DNA of 64,000 nucleotides, taken from contig OY969889.1 in assembly GCA_963704335.1 (NCBI GenBank), forward strand, positions 1,302,001 through 1,366,000. Direction: 5' to 3'. This document shows positions 17,491 to 25,387 of the stretch, in pieces. A program made the position numbers and the translations under genes. The notes beneath the pieces are model-generated. The model was not told where the DNA came from and ran no database searches. It saw only the letters and a list, made by a program, of their open reading frames with translations. This stretch comes from PALSA-612 sp963704335. Its GTDB lineage: Bacteria > Actinomycetota > Thermoleophilia > Gaiellales > Gaiellaceae. Numbering within the stretch: the first letter of the stretch is position 1; each line of letters begins with the position of its first letter.

Positions 17491-17580
17491 CTTGACCCCC
17501 TCTTTGGATGACCTTGGACGTGCAGGCGCATCAATGACGGGCTCACGTCAGGTGGCGGTGCGCTCCACGAAAGAGGTCGA

Positions 17581-18846
17581 TCAGGTTCGCGTAAAGCTGC
17601 TCAGCCGGAAGACCTTCCAGTGCGGAAGCTCACCGAGCCGGACGGCTGCGACGGCGGTCGCGGCCAGGGTGACCGCGCCGCCGAGGGCGAACGCGAGGCC
17701 TGTCCCTCCCACGTCGGCGAGCCAGCCGGACAGGATGCCGCCGACGGGCTGCAGACCGAGGAAGGCGTAGAAGTACAACCCGAGCACACGCCCCCTGATC
17801 GCGTCGGGAACACGCAGCTGAAGAGACGCATTCGCGTTCGCGTGCCACACCGTGAAGCAGAGCCCGGCCGCGAAGAGGCAGGCGGCTGCCACGACAAGCG
17901 TCTGCGCCGGCGCGAGCACGAGCTCCGCAAGTCCGAAGCCCGCCGTTCCCAGGAGCAGTAGCTTGAAGCTCGCCCGTGCAATCGTCGCGGAGAGCAACGC
18001 GCCCAAGAGCGCACCAGCGCCGAACGTGGCGCTGAGGATCCCGAAGACCTCCGGCCCGGCTTCGAGCGTTTCGCCTGCGAGCACCGGCAGCAGCACGTTG
18101 AAGTTGAACGCGAACGTGCTGACAGCGCAGACGAGCAGGAGCACGATGCCCACCCGCCGCGACCGGCGGGCGTAGCGAACCGCCTCCCAGGTGCCGGCGA
18201 AGATCGCCGGCCTCGCGCCGTCGCGCTTGAGCGGGACGAGCTCGTGCGCGTTCATCGCCAACAGAGCGATGAGCACCGCCAGGAAGCTGACGGCGTTGGC
18301 GGCGAAGCAGAAGCCGGGCCCGAAGGCGGCCACGATCACGCCGCCGATGGCAGGACCGACGACGCGGGCGGCGTTGAAGAGAGATGCGTTGAGCGCGATT
18401 GCGTTCGGTAGCTCGGCGGGGCCGACCATCTGGTACGTGAACGCCTGCCGTGCCGGTGCGTCGAAGACGAGCACGGTGCCTCGTATGACCGCAAGCACGT
18501 ACACCTGCCAGGGCTGGGCGTCGCCGAGCAGCGTCAGCAGCGCCAGAGCTGTCGCCGTCACCATTGCGGCCGCCTGCGTCACGATGACCAGCCGGCGCGG
18601 GTCGAGCCGATCGGCGAACACGCCGGCGAACAGCCCGAGGATGCTGAACGGGAGGAACTGGCAGAGGACGAGGATGCCGACGGCGACCGGTGAGCCGGTC
18701 AGCTCGAGGACGAGCCAGGCCATGGCCACGTTCTGCATCCACGTGCCGGTGACCGAAGTCACCTGACCGACGAAGAAGAGCCGGTAGTTGCGGTGCTTGA
18801 GGCTCGCGAACGTCCGCCGGTTCAGGCGGAGCAGTGCTGCCGTCAC
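17581..18846 (-). CDS. MFS transporter (EntS-like family, 12 TM)
   Basis: 421 aa with about 12 hydrophobic helices. The start NRRTFASLKHRNYRLFFVGQVTSVTGTWMQNVAMAWLVLEL and the block ADRLDPRRLVIVTQ are typical of the MFS_3 / enterobactin-exporter-like group, which pumps small molecules out. RAFTYQMVGPAELPNAIALNASLFNAARVVGPAIGG is the group-specific motif in the middle. The GTG start overlaps the MarR stop by 3 nt, so export is most likely controlled by that MarR protein in response to a small aromatic or antibiotic-like ligand. Confidence 0.9.
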   Translation of the reverse strand: MTAALLRLNRRTFASLKHRNYRLFFVGQVTSVTGTWMQNVAMAWLVLELTGSPVAVGILVLCQFLPFSILGLFAGVFADRLDPRRLVIVTQAAAMVTATALALLTLLGDAQPWQVYVLAVIRGTVLVFDAPARQAFTYQMVGPAELPNAIALNASLFNAARVVGPAIGGVIVAAFGPGFCFAANAVSFLAVLIALLAMNAHELVPLKRDGARPAIFAGTWEAVRYARRSRRVGIVLLLVCAVSTFAFNFNVLLPVLAGETLEAGPEVFGILSATFGAGALLGALLSATIARASFKLLLLGTAGFGLAELVLAPAQTLVVAAACLFAAGLCFTVWHANANASLQLRVPDAIRGRVLGLYFYAFLGLQPVGGILSGWLADVGGTGLAFALGGAVTLAATAVAAVRLGELPHWKVFRLSSFTRT

Positions 18847-19292
18847 GGGCGTGCCTCGATCAGCGTCCGCAACGGCTCAACGGCGTCGTCGATCGACCTC
18901 AGCGCCTCTTCGTCGAGCGTCTTCAGCCTGGCTACGAGCCACGCGGTACGCCGCGAGCGGACGAGCTTGAGCACGCGTTCCGCTTCCGGAGTCAGTTCGA
19001 GGCCCACCCGGCGTCGATCGCCGCCCGCACCGGCGGTTCGGCTGACGAGCCCCGCTCGCACGAGCCGCGTGACATGCCTCGACATCGCAGCCGGCGAGAC
19101 GCCCTCCTTCGCAGCGAGGTCGCGAACGCCCACACCGGATGAGCGCCGGATGGAGACGAGCAGCGAGACCTGGCCCCCGGTCACTCCCAGCGGATGCACT
19201 TCACGCCGGAGCTCGCGGGCAAGCTGGAGCAGCACCGGGCGCAGCTGGTTGGCGACGGCGAGTGGATCGGCGGAGACGGCGCTGGCAGGCAA
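18843..19292 (-). CDS. MarR-family transcriptional regulator
   Basis: 149 aa. Winged helix: LGVTGGQVSLLVSIRRSSGVGVRDLAAKEGVSPAAMSRHVTRLVRAGLVSRTAG, then the wing GDRRRVGLELTPEGE-like GGDRRRVGLELTPEAER. It is co-transcribed with the MFS gene (stop/start overlap). A perfect 7-1-7 palindrome lies at 19296-19310, only 4 nt before the TTG at 19292, so the true start may lie a little inside the gene or the mRNA may be leaderless. It probably represses its own operon, and perhaps the divergent PAS genes. Confidence 0.88.
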   Translation of the reverse strand: MPASAVSADPLAVANQLRPVLLQLARELRREVHPLGVTGGQVSLLVSIRRSSGVGVRDLAAKEGVSPAAMSRHVTRLVRAGLVSRTAGAGGDRRRVGLELTPEAERVLKLVRSRRTAWLVARLKTLDEEALRSIDDAVEPLRTLIEARP

Positions 19293-19295
19293 GTC

Positions 19296-19310
19296 GTTAA
19301 CCAGGTTAAC
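19296..19310. promoter_or_regulatory. MarR operator candidate GTTAACC-A-GGTTAAC
   Basis: A perfect inverted repeat of 7 bp arms around a single A, AT-rich against the GC-rich surroundings. It sits between the marR-MFS operon (leftwards) and the PAS genes (rightwards). The size and symmetry fit a MarR dimer site. It is 46 nt from the GTG start of the first PAS gene, so both directions could be regulated. Confidence 0.65.
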
Positions 19311-19356
19311 AAAACTGTCGGCCGAGCCACACGTTCGCTACGCTGCGTTGTAGGTC

Positions 19357-19758
19357 GTGGCAACTATCACGAGACGGCAGAAGAACCTCGCTCTCATTCG
19401 CGCCCGAGAGGTCGCGACGAACCTCTCGATGCCGATGGTCGTCTTCGACGCCGACGGGGGTATCGTCTTCTACAACGGCGCAGCCGAGGTCATGCTGGGG
19501 GAGACGTTCGAGAACGCCGGCGAGCTGGCGGGCGAGGAGTGGACGGCGGTCTTCGCGCCGGAACGGGAAGACGGCACGCCGATCCCGATGCAGGAGCTGC
19601 CGGCTGGCGTGGCGCTGCTGGAGCGACGCCCGCATCACCTGACCCTCTTTTACACGGGCATGGACGAGGTTCGCCGCAAGGTCGCGATCACCGCCTTTCC
19701 CCTGGTGGGCCGCGAGCAGGAGCTGTTCGGCGCAGTCGCCATCTTCTGGCACCTCTGA
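19357..19758 (+). CDS. Stand-alone PAS-domain protein, first of a tandem pair
   Basis: 133 aa, GTG start. After a basic helix (TRRQKNLALIRAREVATNLSMP) comes a single PAS domain: MVVFDADGGIVFYNGAAEVMLGETF...ELAGEEWTAVF...RRKVAITAFPLVGREQELFGAVAIFWHL. There is no output domain, so it probably works through a partner. About 40 % of positions look shared with the next gene (the A-R-E-x-A-x-N-L and PDE-like endings), indicating tandem duplication. It diverges from the MarR operon and may share its operator. Confidence 0.8.
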   Translation: MATITRRQKNLALIRAREVATNLSMPMVVFDADGGIVFYNGAAEVMLGETFENAGELAGEEWTAVFAPEREDGTPIPMQELPAGVALLERRPHHLTLFYTGMDEVRRKVAITAFPLVGREQELFGAVAIFWHL

Positions 19759-19793
19759 GCTGTCCTTCCTCGCCAGCCGGTAGATTCCACTCG

Positions 19794-19812
19794 GCGAGAG
19801 AAGTACTCTCGC
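19794..19812 (+). promoter_or_regulatory. 7-bp hairpin just before the second PAS gene
   Basis: GCGAGAG and CTCTCGC enclose a 5-nt loop and end 7 nt before the GTG start at 19820. In mRNA this hairpin would sit where the ribosome binds and could lower translation of the second PAS protein relative to the first. No good Shine-Dalgarno site is visible there. Confidence 0.35.
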
Positions 19813-19819
19813 GAGGCGC

Positions 19820-20230
19820 GTGGAACAGTCCGTCAGACAACGTCGGCAGAAGAGCCTTGTGCTCATCTTGGCGCGCGAGTTCGCGTCCAATCTCGCGACC
19901 CCGATCTACATCGCGGACTCGGACGAATGCCTCGTGTACTTCAACGAGCCGGCCGAGAAGATCGCCGGCCGCTCCTTTGCCGAGACAGGCGAGATACCGA
20001 TCCGGGAGTGGGCCGCGATGCTGTCGCCGCAAGCCGCCGACGGTCAACCGTTGAGGCGCGAGGAGACGCCGGGCGGCATTGCCTTCACCGAACGACGCCC
20101 TGCCCACGGCAGCCTCTACATCACCGGGCTCGACGGCATCAAGCGGGAGATCGCGACCACGGCGTTCCCGCTGTTCGGCCCGGACGAAGAGTTCCACGGG
20201 ATCATGGTCATCTTCTGGGAACAGGCGTAG
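19820..20230 (+). CDS. Stand-alone PAS-domain protein, second of a tandem pair
   Basis: 136 aa, GTG start. It has the same layout as its neighbour: the basic N-terminus RQRRQKSLVLILAREFASNLATP, then PAS core IYIADSDECLVYFNEPAEKIAGRSFAETGEIPIREWAAML... and the ending TTAFPLFGPDEEFHGIMVIFWEQA. The two proteins share spacing throughout, so they are paralogues that may form a heterodimer. The MBL-fold hydrolase begins 5 nt after its stop, which suggests that the PAS proteins sense a signal for that enzyme or its regulator. Confidence 0.8.
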   Translation: MEQSVRQRRQKSLVLILAREFASNLATPIYIADSDECLVYFNEPAEKIAGRSFAETGEIPIREWAAMLSPQAADGQPLRREETPGGIAFTERRPAHGSLYITGLDGIKREIATTAFPLFGPDEEFHGIMVIFWEQA

Positions 20231-20235
20231 GGCCG

Positions 20236-21075
20236 GTGCGAGTAAAGATCTGGGGGTGCCGCGGCTCGATGGCAACGCCGGGGCCCGAAACGCTTCGCAT
20301 CGGCGGTAACACGACGTGCGTGGAGGTGACGGCGAACGGCTCGCGCGTCATTCTCGACGCGGGCACGGGCATTCGCGCGCTCGGCGCCGAGCTCGCGGAA
20401 GAGGGACCGCAGAAGATCAACATCTGTCTGACGCACCTCCATCTCGACCACATCGAAGGCCTGGGCTTCTTCGCGCCGTTCTACGACCCGGACTGCGAGG
20501 TCTCCCTCTGGGGCCCGCCTTCGTCGGTGCGATCGCTGAAGGAGCGCATCAGCCGCTACCTGTCGTCGCCGCTCTTCCCGATCGAGGTGTCCGACCTCCC
20601 CGCGCGCGTCACGTTCCTCGACACGCCCGACGGGCCGTGGGAGATCGACGGCCTGCGTCTGGAGGCTTGGCCGGTCTCACATCCCGGGACGACGCTCGGT
20701 TACCGCATCGAATCGGACGGGGCTGCGCTCGCGTTCATTCCCGACCACGAGCCGGCGCTCGGTCTCGCGCTGGAGTCGCTCACCAGTGACTGGATCTCCG
20801 GGTTCCCGGTCGCAGACGGCGCAACGCTGCTGCTCCACGATTCTCAGTACACCGAGGACGAGTACGCCCAGCGGATCGGTTGGGGTCACTCCTCGATCCG
20901 TCAGACGGTGACCTTCGCCGCGAAGACCCGCGCCGAGCAGACGCTGCTCTTCCATCATGACCCCGTCCACACCGACGACGACCTCGACGCGCACTGCGAG
21001 CGCGCGCGTGAGCTCTGGCAGGGCGACGGGCCGCCGCCAGAGCTCGCACACGAGGGGATGGAGATCACTCTCTAG
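20236..21075 (+). CDS. Metallo-beta-lactamase-fold hydrolase (phosphodiesterase-like)
   Basis: 279 aa, GTG start. The N-terminus VKIWGCRGSMATPGPETLRIGGNTTCVEV matches the RNase Z/PhnP-like subgroup of MBL hydrolases that cleave phosphodiesters, including cyclic nucleotides. Metal ligands: H67, H69, D71, H72 (THLHLDHIEG), later SHPGTTLGY and LLLHDSQYTEDEY, then LLFHHDP. It shares an operon with the tandem PAS genes. The first gene of the window region also makes a cyclic nucleotide, so a link to that signal is conceivable but unproven. It overlaps the convergent lamin-tail gene by 4 nt. Confidence 0.82.
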   Translation: MRVKIWGCRGSMATPGPETLRIGGNTTCVEVTANGSRVILDAGTGIRALGAELAEEGPQKINICLTHLHLDHIEGLGFFAPFYDPDCEVSLWGPPSSVRSLKERISRYLSSPLFPIEVSDLPARVTFLDTPDGPWEIDGLRLEAWPVSHPGTTLGYRIESDGAALAFIPDHEPALGLALESLTSDWISGFPVADGATLLLHDSQYTEDEYAQRIGWGHSSIRQTVTFAAKTRAEQTLLFHHDPVHTDDDLDAHCERARELWQGDGPPPELAHEGMEITL

Positions 21076-22112
21076 TCGTTCGACCCCTTCGGCGTCGGCG
21101 AGTCGTCGACGACGAAGTCCGCCGCGTTGTCATTCGTATCGTCACCGTCGGGAACCCGGCCGATGCTCGTGCCTGGTGCCTCGGTCGTGTCTGGTGCCGC
21201 CGCGACCGTCCCTTCGACGAGCGCATTCGTCGCCGTTCCCCAACCGACCGAGTCGACGAGATTGCCGGCGGCATCGCGCATGCCCACGCCGCCACCCGTC
21301 GCCGCGATGCTCGTTGAGTAGCTCTGGTCTGCAGCGGGGCCGCTCACGTAACCGGCGCCGCCGAACAGGTAGAAGCCGCCCGCCGCGAGGGACGTGCCGT
21401 CGGGAACCGTGGCGAGCACCACGTCGCTCGTTCCGGCAGCCGAGCGGTACACGAGCTTCCAGCCCGAGAGATCGGCCGCTGCCGTACCGGCGTTCACGAT
21501 CTCCACGAACTCATCCGTGGCGGCGCCGGTGACACCGGTCATCAGCTCGTTCACGCTCATCGCGGCGTCGCCACCACCGCCGCCGCCTGTGACGCAGGTC
21601 AGGATCGCAAGGCCGGCGCCGTCATAGGTCAGATCCACGGAGCCGGCGCCGCTCTGGCAGGCGACCCCGTCGAGGCTGTCGAGGGACGAGAGACCTCCTG
21701 ACCCGGATGGGCCGGTCGGCCCCGGTGGCCCCGGAGGCCCCGCCGGGCCGGTCGATCCTGCTGGTCCGGCTGGACCCTGAGGCCCCGCCGGGCCTGAAGC
21801 GCCCTGCGCCCCTGTCGGGCCCGAAGCGCCCTGTGCGCCTGCCGGGCCTGAAGCGCCCCGTGCGCCCGGCGGCCCTGGCGGTCCTGCCGGGCCTCGAACG
21901 TTCCAGCTCAGGTGGCGTTCGTGCTTCCGGCAATCGGCTGGCCCGCCAACGATCCGCAGCAGCCCGCTGGGCACGAGCTTGCACGCGTGGATCGTCGTCG
22001 GGGTGTCTACTCGCTGGAGCCCTGCGTGGGCGAAAGCGCCGGCGAGCAGGCCGGCGGCGAGGCAGGTCGCGATCACGGCGGCACGTGCTCGCGACGTCGG
22101 TAGTCGATGCAT
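21072..22112 (-). CDS. Secreted protein with collagen-like Gly-X-Y repeats and a lamin-tail-type domain
   Basis: 346 aa. Signal peptide RARAAVIATCLAAGLLAGAFAHA (residues 8-30). A short N-terminal domain (CKLVPSGLLRIV...) leads to about 20 uninterrupted Gly-X-Y triplets (residues 72-140: GPAGPPGPPGARGASGPAG...). Then comes a glycine linker and a C-terminal lamin-tail-like fold (MSVNELMTGVTGAATDEFVEIVNAG...LSGWKLVY...GGFYLFGG). Such a protein is probably a surface fibre tipped by a globular domain. ATG 22112 has GGAAGGAG 8 nt upstream. The triplet stretch is a DNA repeat and prone to length change. Confidence 0.85.
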   Translation of the reverse strand: MHRLPTSRARAAVIATCLAAGLLAGAFAHAGLQRVDTPTTIHACKLVPSGLLRIVGGPADCRKHERHLSWNVRGPAGPPGPPGARGASGPAGAQGASGPTGAQGASGPAGPQGPAGPAGSTGPAGPPGPPGPTGPSGSGGLSSLDSLDGVACQSGAGSVDLTYDGAGLAILTCVTGGGGGGDAAMSVNELMTGVTGAATDEFVEIVNAGTAAADLSGWKLVYRSAAGTSDVVLATVPDGTSLAAGGFYLFGGAGYVSGPAADQSYSTSIAATGGGVGMRDAAGNLVDSVGWGTATNALVEGTVAAAPDTTEAPGTSIGRVPDGDDTNDNAADFVVDDSPTPKGSND

Positions 22113-22268
22113 GGACGATCTCCTTCCGTCGGTTGTCGAGTGCCTCGACGTTGCCTGGCCATTCGACGCCCGCTTGTGCCAACTCAGTGCCAACTGTGTG
22201 ACGTGGCCTGTCGCGCGCGACTTGACTTGGCTACCTTCGTTGTCAAATCAGACGACAGGGAGGCAAGG

Positions 22269-23630
22269 ATGATTCCAAGACGAAGGAGATGGAGGCGCCG
22301 CTGGGCGGCGGGTCTGGGCTTCGGTGCCGGTGCGTGCGTCGGCATGACCTTGCTGGCGGGAGGAGTGGTCAGCGCCCACGACGGGTCGACGTCCGTACCG
22401 CCCGCGATCGAGCGCGGCCTGCGCGACGTGCTGCACACGCCGCCACTGCTCGTGCGACAGGGCGGTCGGGTCACCCTCCGCTACGACGTCGTCTGCCAGG
22501 CGGACAGCTTCGGCAAGCCGTGTGCGCTCGAGGGGAACCTCTTCAGCCGTCGTGCCGGGGAGACGGCCTATCGCCAGACGCCACTCGTTCCGGCGGGGGA
22601 ATCCGGGCTGGAGACTGCAATCGACGTTCGGGCAGAGGAACTCTCCTACTACGCCGTCATCGAGGACGGCGCCGGCAGCTCGATGACTGTTCCAGCCGGC
22701 GGCGCAGTCGCGCCGCAACGGGCGTGGGCGTTCCGCGAGCTCACCTCCGTGAGCCTCGGCGTGCACATCTTCGGCCGGCCGCGAAAGCCCGACGGTCGTG
22801 TGCTCGCCGCTGCCTGGGGATCAGGCAGCGGGGCTTTCGGCCTCATCACCGGTCGCGAGATGGCTCGCATCGGTCCCTCGGCCTTCGGCATCGCTTCCGA
22901 CGGCACCGTGGTCGTGCTCGACCAGGTGAACGACCGGCTGGCGAAGTACGGGCCGACGTCGGCGCCGACCTATGTTCCGATCTCGTTTGCGGGCGGCGAG
23001 GGAGATCTCGCCCTCGGTGCTGACGGTACGGCGTACGTACTCGACCAGGCGCCAGAGCCTGTCGTGCGCAGCTACGCAGCGTCCGGTGCGGAGCTTGCCG
23101 TTACGACCGTCGCGGGGTCGGGTGCCGACATGCTCCGAGCCGGCCCGTCCGGAGCGCTTCTCCACGCCTATCCCGGAGAGATGTGGCTGCCGATCGGCGG
23201 CGCCGGCCAGCTGCTGCAGCCGAGCCAGCAGACCGCTGCCGCCCAGGCTGGGCTTCCGGCTGCGGGCGGCGCCGAGGTCGTCGTCAGTGCGAGCCGCACG
23301 GAGGCGCTTTTCGCCTTCGTCCAGGGCGAACGCGTGGTCCGAGCGTGGCGCGTCGCCAGTGGCACGAGCCTCGGCGAGATCCAGCTCGCGGAGCCCTATC
23401 GCGACGGGTTGGTCGTGGTGCTTCGGAAGTGGACGAGTCAGCGGGCGGAGTTCGTCGCGCTCGTGCTCTCATCGACGGGGCTCGCGAGCTCGTTCTCGAT
23501 CGACGCAGCCGAGTGGGCCGAGTCGGCCGCCCTCGGCCGCTTCAAGCTCGCCGGTGGCCGCCTGTTCCAGCTGCGCTCGACCCCGGCAGGCGCCGAGGTC
23601 GTGACCTTCGACCTGGGAGGTGCGAAGTGA
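22269..23630 (+). CDS. Secreted NHL/WD-like propeller protein of unknown function
   Basis: 453 aa. Arginine-rich start then signal peptide (WAAGLGFGAGACVGMTLLAGGVVSAHD). Residues 40-160 look like an immunoglobulin-like domain (VTLRYDVVCQADSFGKPCALEGNLFSRR...). Residues 170-450 show short repeats with DGTVVVLDQVNDRLAKYGP and ADGTAYVLDQAPEPVVRSY, a pattern of NHL-type propeller blades. The ATG follows GGGAGGCAAGG. It overlaps the NlpC/P60-like gene (GTGA), so three exported proteins in a row are made together. No enzymatic motif was recognised. Confidence 0.7.
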   Translation: MIPRRRRWRRRWAAGLGFGAGACVGMTLLAGGVVSAHDGSTSVPPAIERGLRDVLHTPPLLVRQGGRVTLRYDVVCQADSFGKPCALEGNLFSRRAGETAYRQTPLVPAGESGLETAIDVRAEELSYYAVIEDGAGSSMTVPAGGAVAPQRAWAFRELTSVSLGVHIFGRPRKPDGRVLAAAWGSGSGAFGLITGREMARIGPSAFGIASDGTVVVLDQVNDRLAKYGPTSAPTYVPISFAGGEGDLALGADGTAYVLDQAPEPVVRSYAASGAELAVTTVAGSGADMLRAGPSGALLHAYPGEMWLPIGGAGQLLQPSQQTAAAQAGLPAAGGAEVVVSASRTEALFAFVQGERVVRAWRVASGTSLGEIQLAEPYRDGLVVVLRKWTSQRAEFVALVLSSTGLASSFSIDAAEWAESAALGRFKLAGGRLFQLRSTPAGAEVVTFDLGGAK

Positions 23631-24262
23631 CTGTCTCGAGAAGGTTGGCATTCGTTCCCGGCGTGCTCGCAGGCCTCGCGGTGGCGGTGGCGATCGCGAC
23701 CCCGGGCGCCCGCGCGTACCACACGAACTTCCAGGGGTCTTGCAACAACGAGTCGTTCCAAACAAGCGGCGTGCAGCGGGTTCAGGGGCAGATCTACGCC
23801 GAGATCGCGGCGCACGAGGGGTACCAGTGGGGCGGTGGATGCTGGAACGACAACAACCGGGACGATGCGCCTGGCGACCCAACAGAGGACGTGAGCACGC
23901 GCGGCGAAGGTGGGGACTGCTCGGGCTTCACCTACAAGACATGGTTCGAGCGTCCGTCGTGGACCGACTCCGGGTTCACCTACCACTACCGCATGCAGAA
24001 CGTCCACGGGCCCTACACGGCAGCCGCGTTCAAGCGTGGCAACGGCTATGCCAATTTGGTCGTGTCCAAGTCGGGCCTGGTCGTAATGGACGCCTTGGCG
24101 TCCGACAATCACGTCGGCATGATCTACCAGGCCAACACCGCCTACAACACCGACCGGATCGTGGAGGCGAAGTGCGAAGCTTGTGGCACAGGCATCTGGA
24201 CTCGCACGTACCGCGGCGACCCGTCCTACGGCGGCGTTCGACGCACGGGCTGGTCGCACTGA
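23627..24262 (+). CDS. Secreted NlpC/P60-like cysteine peptidase or amidase
   Basis: 211 aa, GTG start, GGGAGG 6 nt upstream. Signal peptide ends near ARA (residue 30). The pattern HEGYQWGGGCWNDNN...GDCSGFTYKTW...SDNHVGMIYQ fits NlpC/P60 enzymes: nucleophile C98 in DCSGF and H162 in NHVGMIY. These enzymes cut peptidoglycan stem peptides, or related amides. Extra cysteines (C39, C72 and two near residue 185) could form disulphides. It is coupled to the propeller protein upstream, which may be its binding partner, and overlaps the lipoprotein downstream. Confidence 0.72.
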   Translation: MTVSRRLAFVPGVLAGLAVAVAIATPGARAYHTNFQGSCNNESFQTSGVQRVQGQIYAEIAAHEGYQWGGGCWNDNNRDDAPGDPTEDVSTRGEGGDCSGFTYKTWFERPSWTDSGFTYHYRMQNVHGPYTAAAFKRGNGYANLVVSKSGLVVMDALASDNHVGMIYQANTAYNTDRIVEAKCEACGTGIWTRTYRGDPSYGGVRRTGWSH

Positions 24263-24906
24263 TCGCCGTGCTGGCGCTGACGAGCTGCGGCGGAGGCGAC
24301 TCCTCGCCGCAGCTCGTCGACGGCAGCCAGGCGGCAGAATTGCCGACCGAGCTCGACGGGCTGGACGATGCAGTCCTGACCCGGACGAGCGTCCTCGAGC
24401 CGGGGCAGATAGACAAGGGCCTCTTCACCGCCTGCGGACACCCGCCCATCCCTGGTGACACGGTCATCGTCGAGCGCACCGGCGTGCAAGGCTCGAGCTG
24501 GACGTTCGTGGGTCAGGGCTCGGCGCTGTACGGCTGCGACCAGATCCAGGACTCCATCAACGTCGAGGATCCGGATCAGCCAGGGGGCGGAATCTGGTGC
24601 AGCGGGGCGGTCGGGCGTCTGGACGCTGGCAAGCTCAACGACCCGCGTCTCAGCCTTTGCGCTAACACGGACGAGGAGATCACCGCCTTCGCGTGGATCG
24701 AGCCGCAGCCGGATACGAAGTGGGTCGTAGTCTCAGACGCGGGAAAGCGGGAGGTCTACGAGGTCGCGGAATCGCTACCGGTACGGGTGACGACCACGGA
24801 TGGCACGGCGCCGGAGAGCTCCAGGGCGTCTTTCCCTATCGAGGAATACGCGGCCGACGGGACCAAGCTGCACGAGCACACGCTCGAAGCGGCCGTCGCC
24901 GGCTAA
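24172..24906 (+). CDS. Lipoprotein of unknown function
   Basis: 244 aa if started at GTG 24172 (GGAGG 4 nt upstream); this overlaps the previous gene by 91 nt in another frame. A basic N-region is followed by LVALIAVLALTSCGGG, a clear lipobox with the modified cysteine after LTS. The mature part has no recognised domain; it holds cysteine pairs (ACGHPP, LYGCDQ, IWCSGA, LCANTD) that could form disulphides. The last of three coupled exported proteins, it is followed by a strong hairpin terminator. TTG 24181 is an alternative start. Confidence 0.7.
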   Translation: MRSLWHRHLDSHVPRRPVLRRRSTHGLVALIAVLALTSCGGGDSSPQLVDGSQAAELPTELDGLDDAVLTRTSVLEPGQIDKGLFTACGHPPIPGDTVIVERTGVQGSSWTFVGQGSALYGCDQIQDSINVEDPDQPGGGIWCSGAVGRLDAGKLNDPRLSLCANTDEEITAFAWIEPQPDTKWVVVSDAGKREVYEVAESLPVRVTTTDGTAPESSRASFPIEEYAADGTKLHEHTLEAAVAG

Positions 24907-24912
24907 ACGCGT

Positions 24913-24942
24913 GGGTGGCGCCGCCCGGGGGCGGCGCCACCC
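24913..24942. terminator. 14-bp perfect hairpin between convergent genes
   Basis: The arms at 24913-24926 and 24929-24942 are exact reverse complements around a 2-nt GG loop, nearly all G and C. The hairpin starts 7 nt after the lipoprotein stop and lies 16 nt before the end of the convergent cupredoxin gene, so it can serve both. There is no T-tract. Confidence 0.75.
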
Positions 24943-24957
24943 CACCATCTCTACGGA

Positions 24958-25332
24958 CTAGGAGACGGTGAAGCCGCCGTTCATCTCGTCCGAATGGGGC
25001 GCGCAGAAGAACCTGTACGTCCCCTTCTTGAGCGTGAGCATGGTCGTCTTCGTGCCGATCCACTCCTCGCCCGAGAGCACCTTGCTCGTGCGCGGGCCTA
25101 CGAGACGGAAGTCGTGGTCCTCCGAGCGGTCGGCGACCACGAACCGGTACTTGACGCCTGCCTTGAGCTTCTTCACCTTCTTGCCGCCGATGGTCAGGTT
25201 GATCGTGTAGCCAGGCCCGACAGTCGCCTTCACCGTGTTCGGTGCGGCGGCTGCCGGCCCGCCCATGAGCAACGCGACGGCGACTGCCGCCGAGGCGACG
25301 GCGGAGACAGCGGCGATGATCCTGCTCGACAT
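24958..25332 (-). CDS. Secreted cupredoxin (blue-copper-like) protein
   Basis: 124 aa. Signal peptide in residues 1-30 (ending AAAA-P). The mature domain has the type-1 copper set: H73 (SEDHDF), then C110, H113 and M117 in FFCAPHSDEM, the spacing of plastocyanin/azurin-like proteins. It should carry electrons or bind copper outside the cell. ATG 25332 was chosen because AAGGAGGT lies 7 nt upstream; the ATG at 25353 would place this site inside the gene. The sequence is short and complete. Confidence 0.9.
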   Translation of the reverse strand: MSSRIIAAVSAVASAAVAVALLMGGPAAAAPNTVKATVGPGYTINLTIGGKKVKKLKAGVKYRFVVADRSEDHDFRLVGPRTSKVLSGEEWIGTKTTMLTLKKGTYRFFCAPHSDEMNGGFTVS

Positions 25333-25387
25333 TTCAGAGACCTCCTTGGTCATGTGGTTTCGATCGTGATGAGCTCGGCCGGCGGTG

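Noticed and set aside
21720..21900. Repeat-rich GC stretch as CRISPR or tandem satellite
   Set aside because: It encodes Gly-X-Y collagen-like triplets in frame; no spacers or constant repeats.
24913..24942. Hairpin as mobile-element end
   Set aside because: Its position between two convergent stops and the 2-nt loop suit a terminator; no target duplication or transposase nearby.
25333..25353. Cupredoxin start at ATG 25353
   Set aside because: The strong AAGGAGGT site would then be inside the gene; ATG 25332 has it at the right distance and opens directly on the signal peptide.
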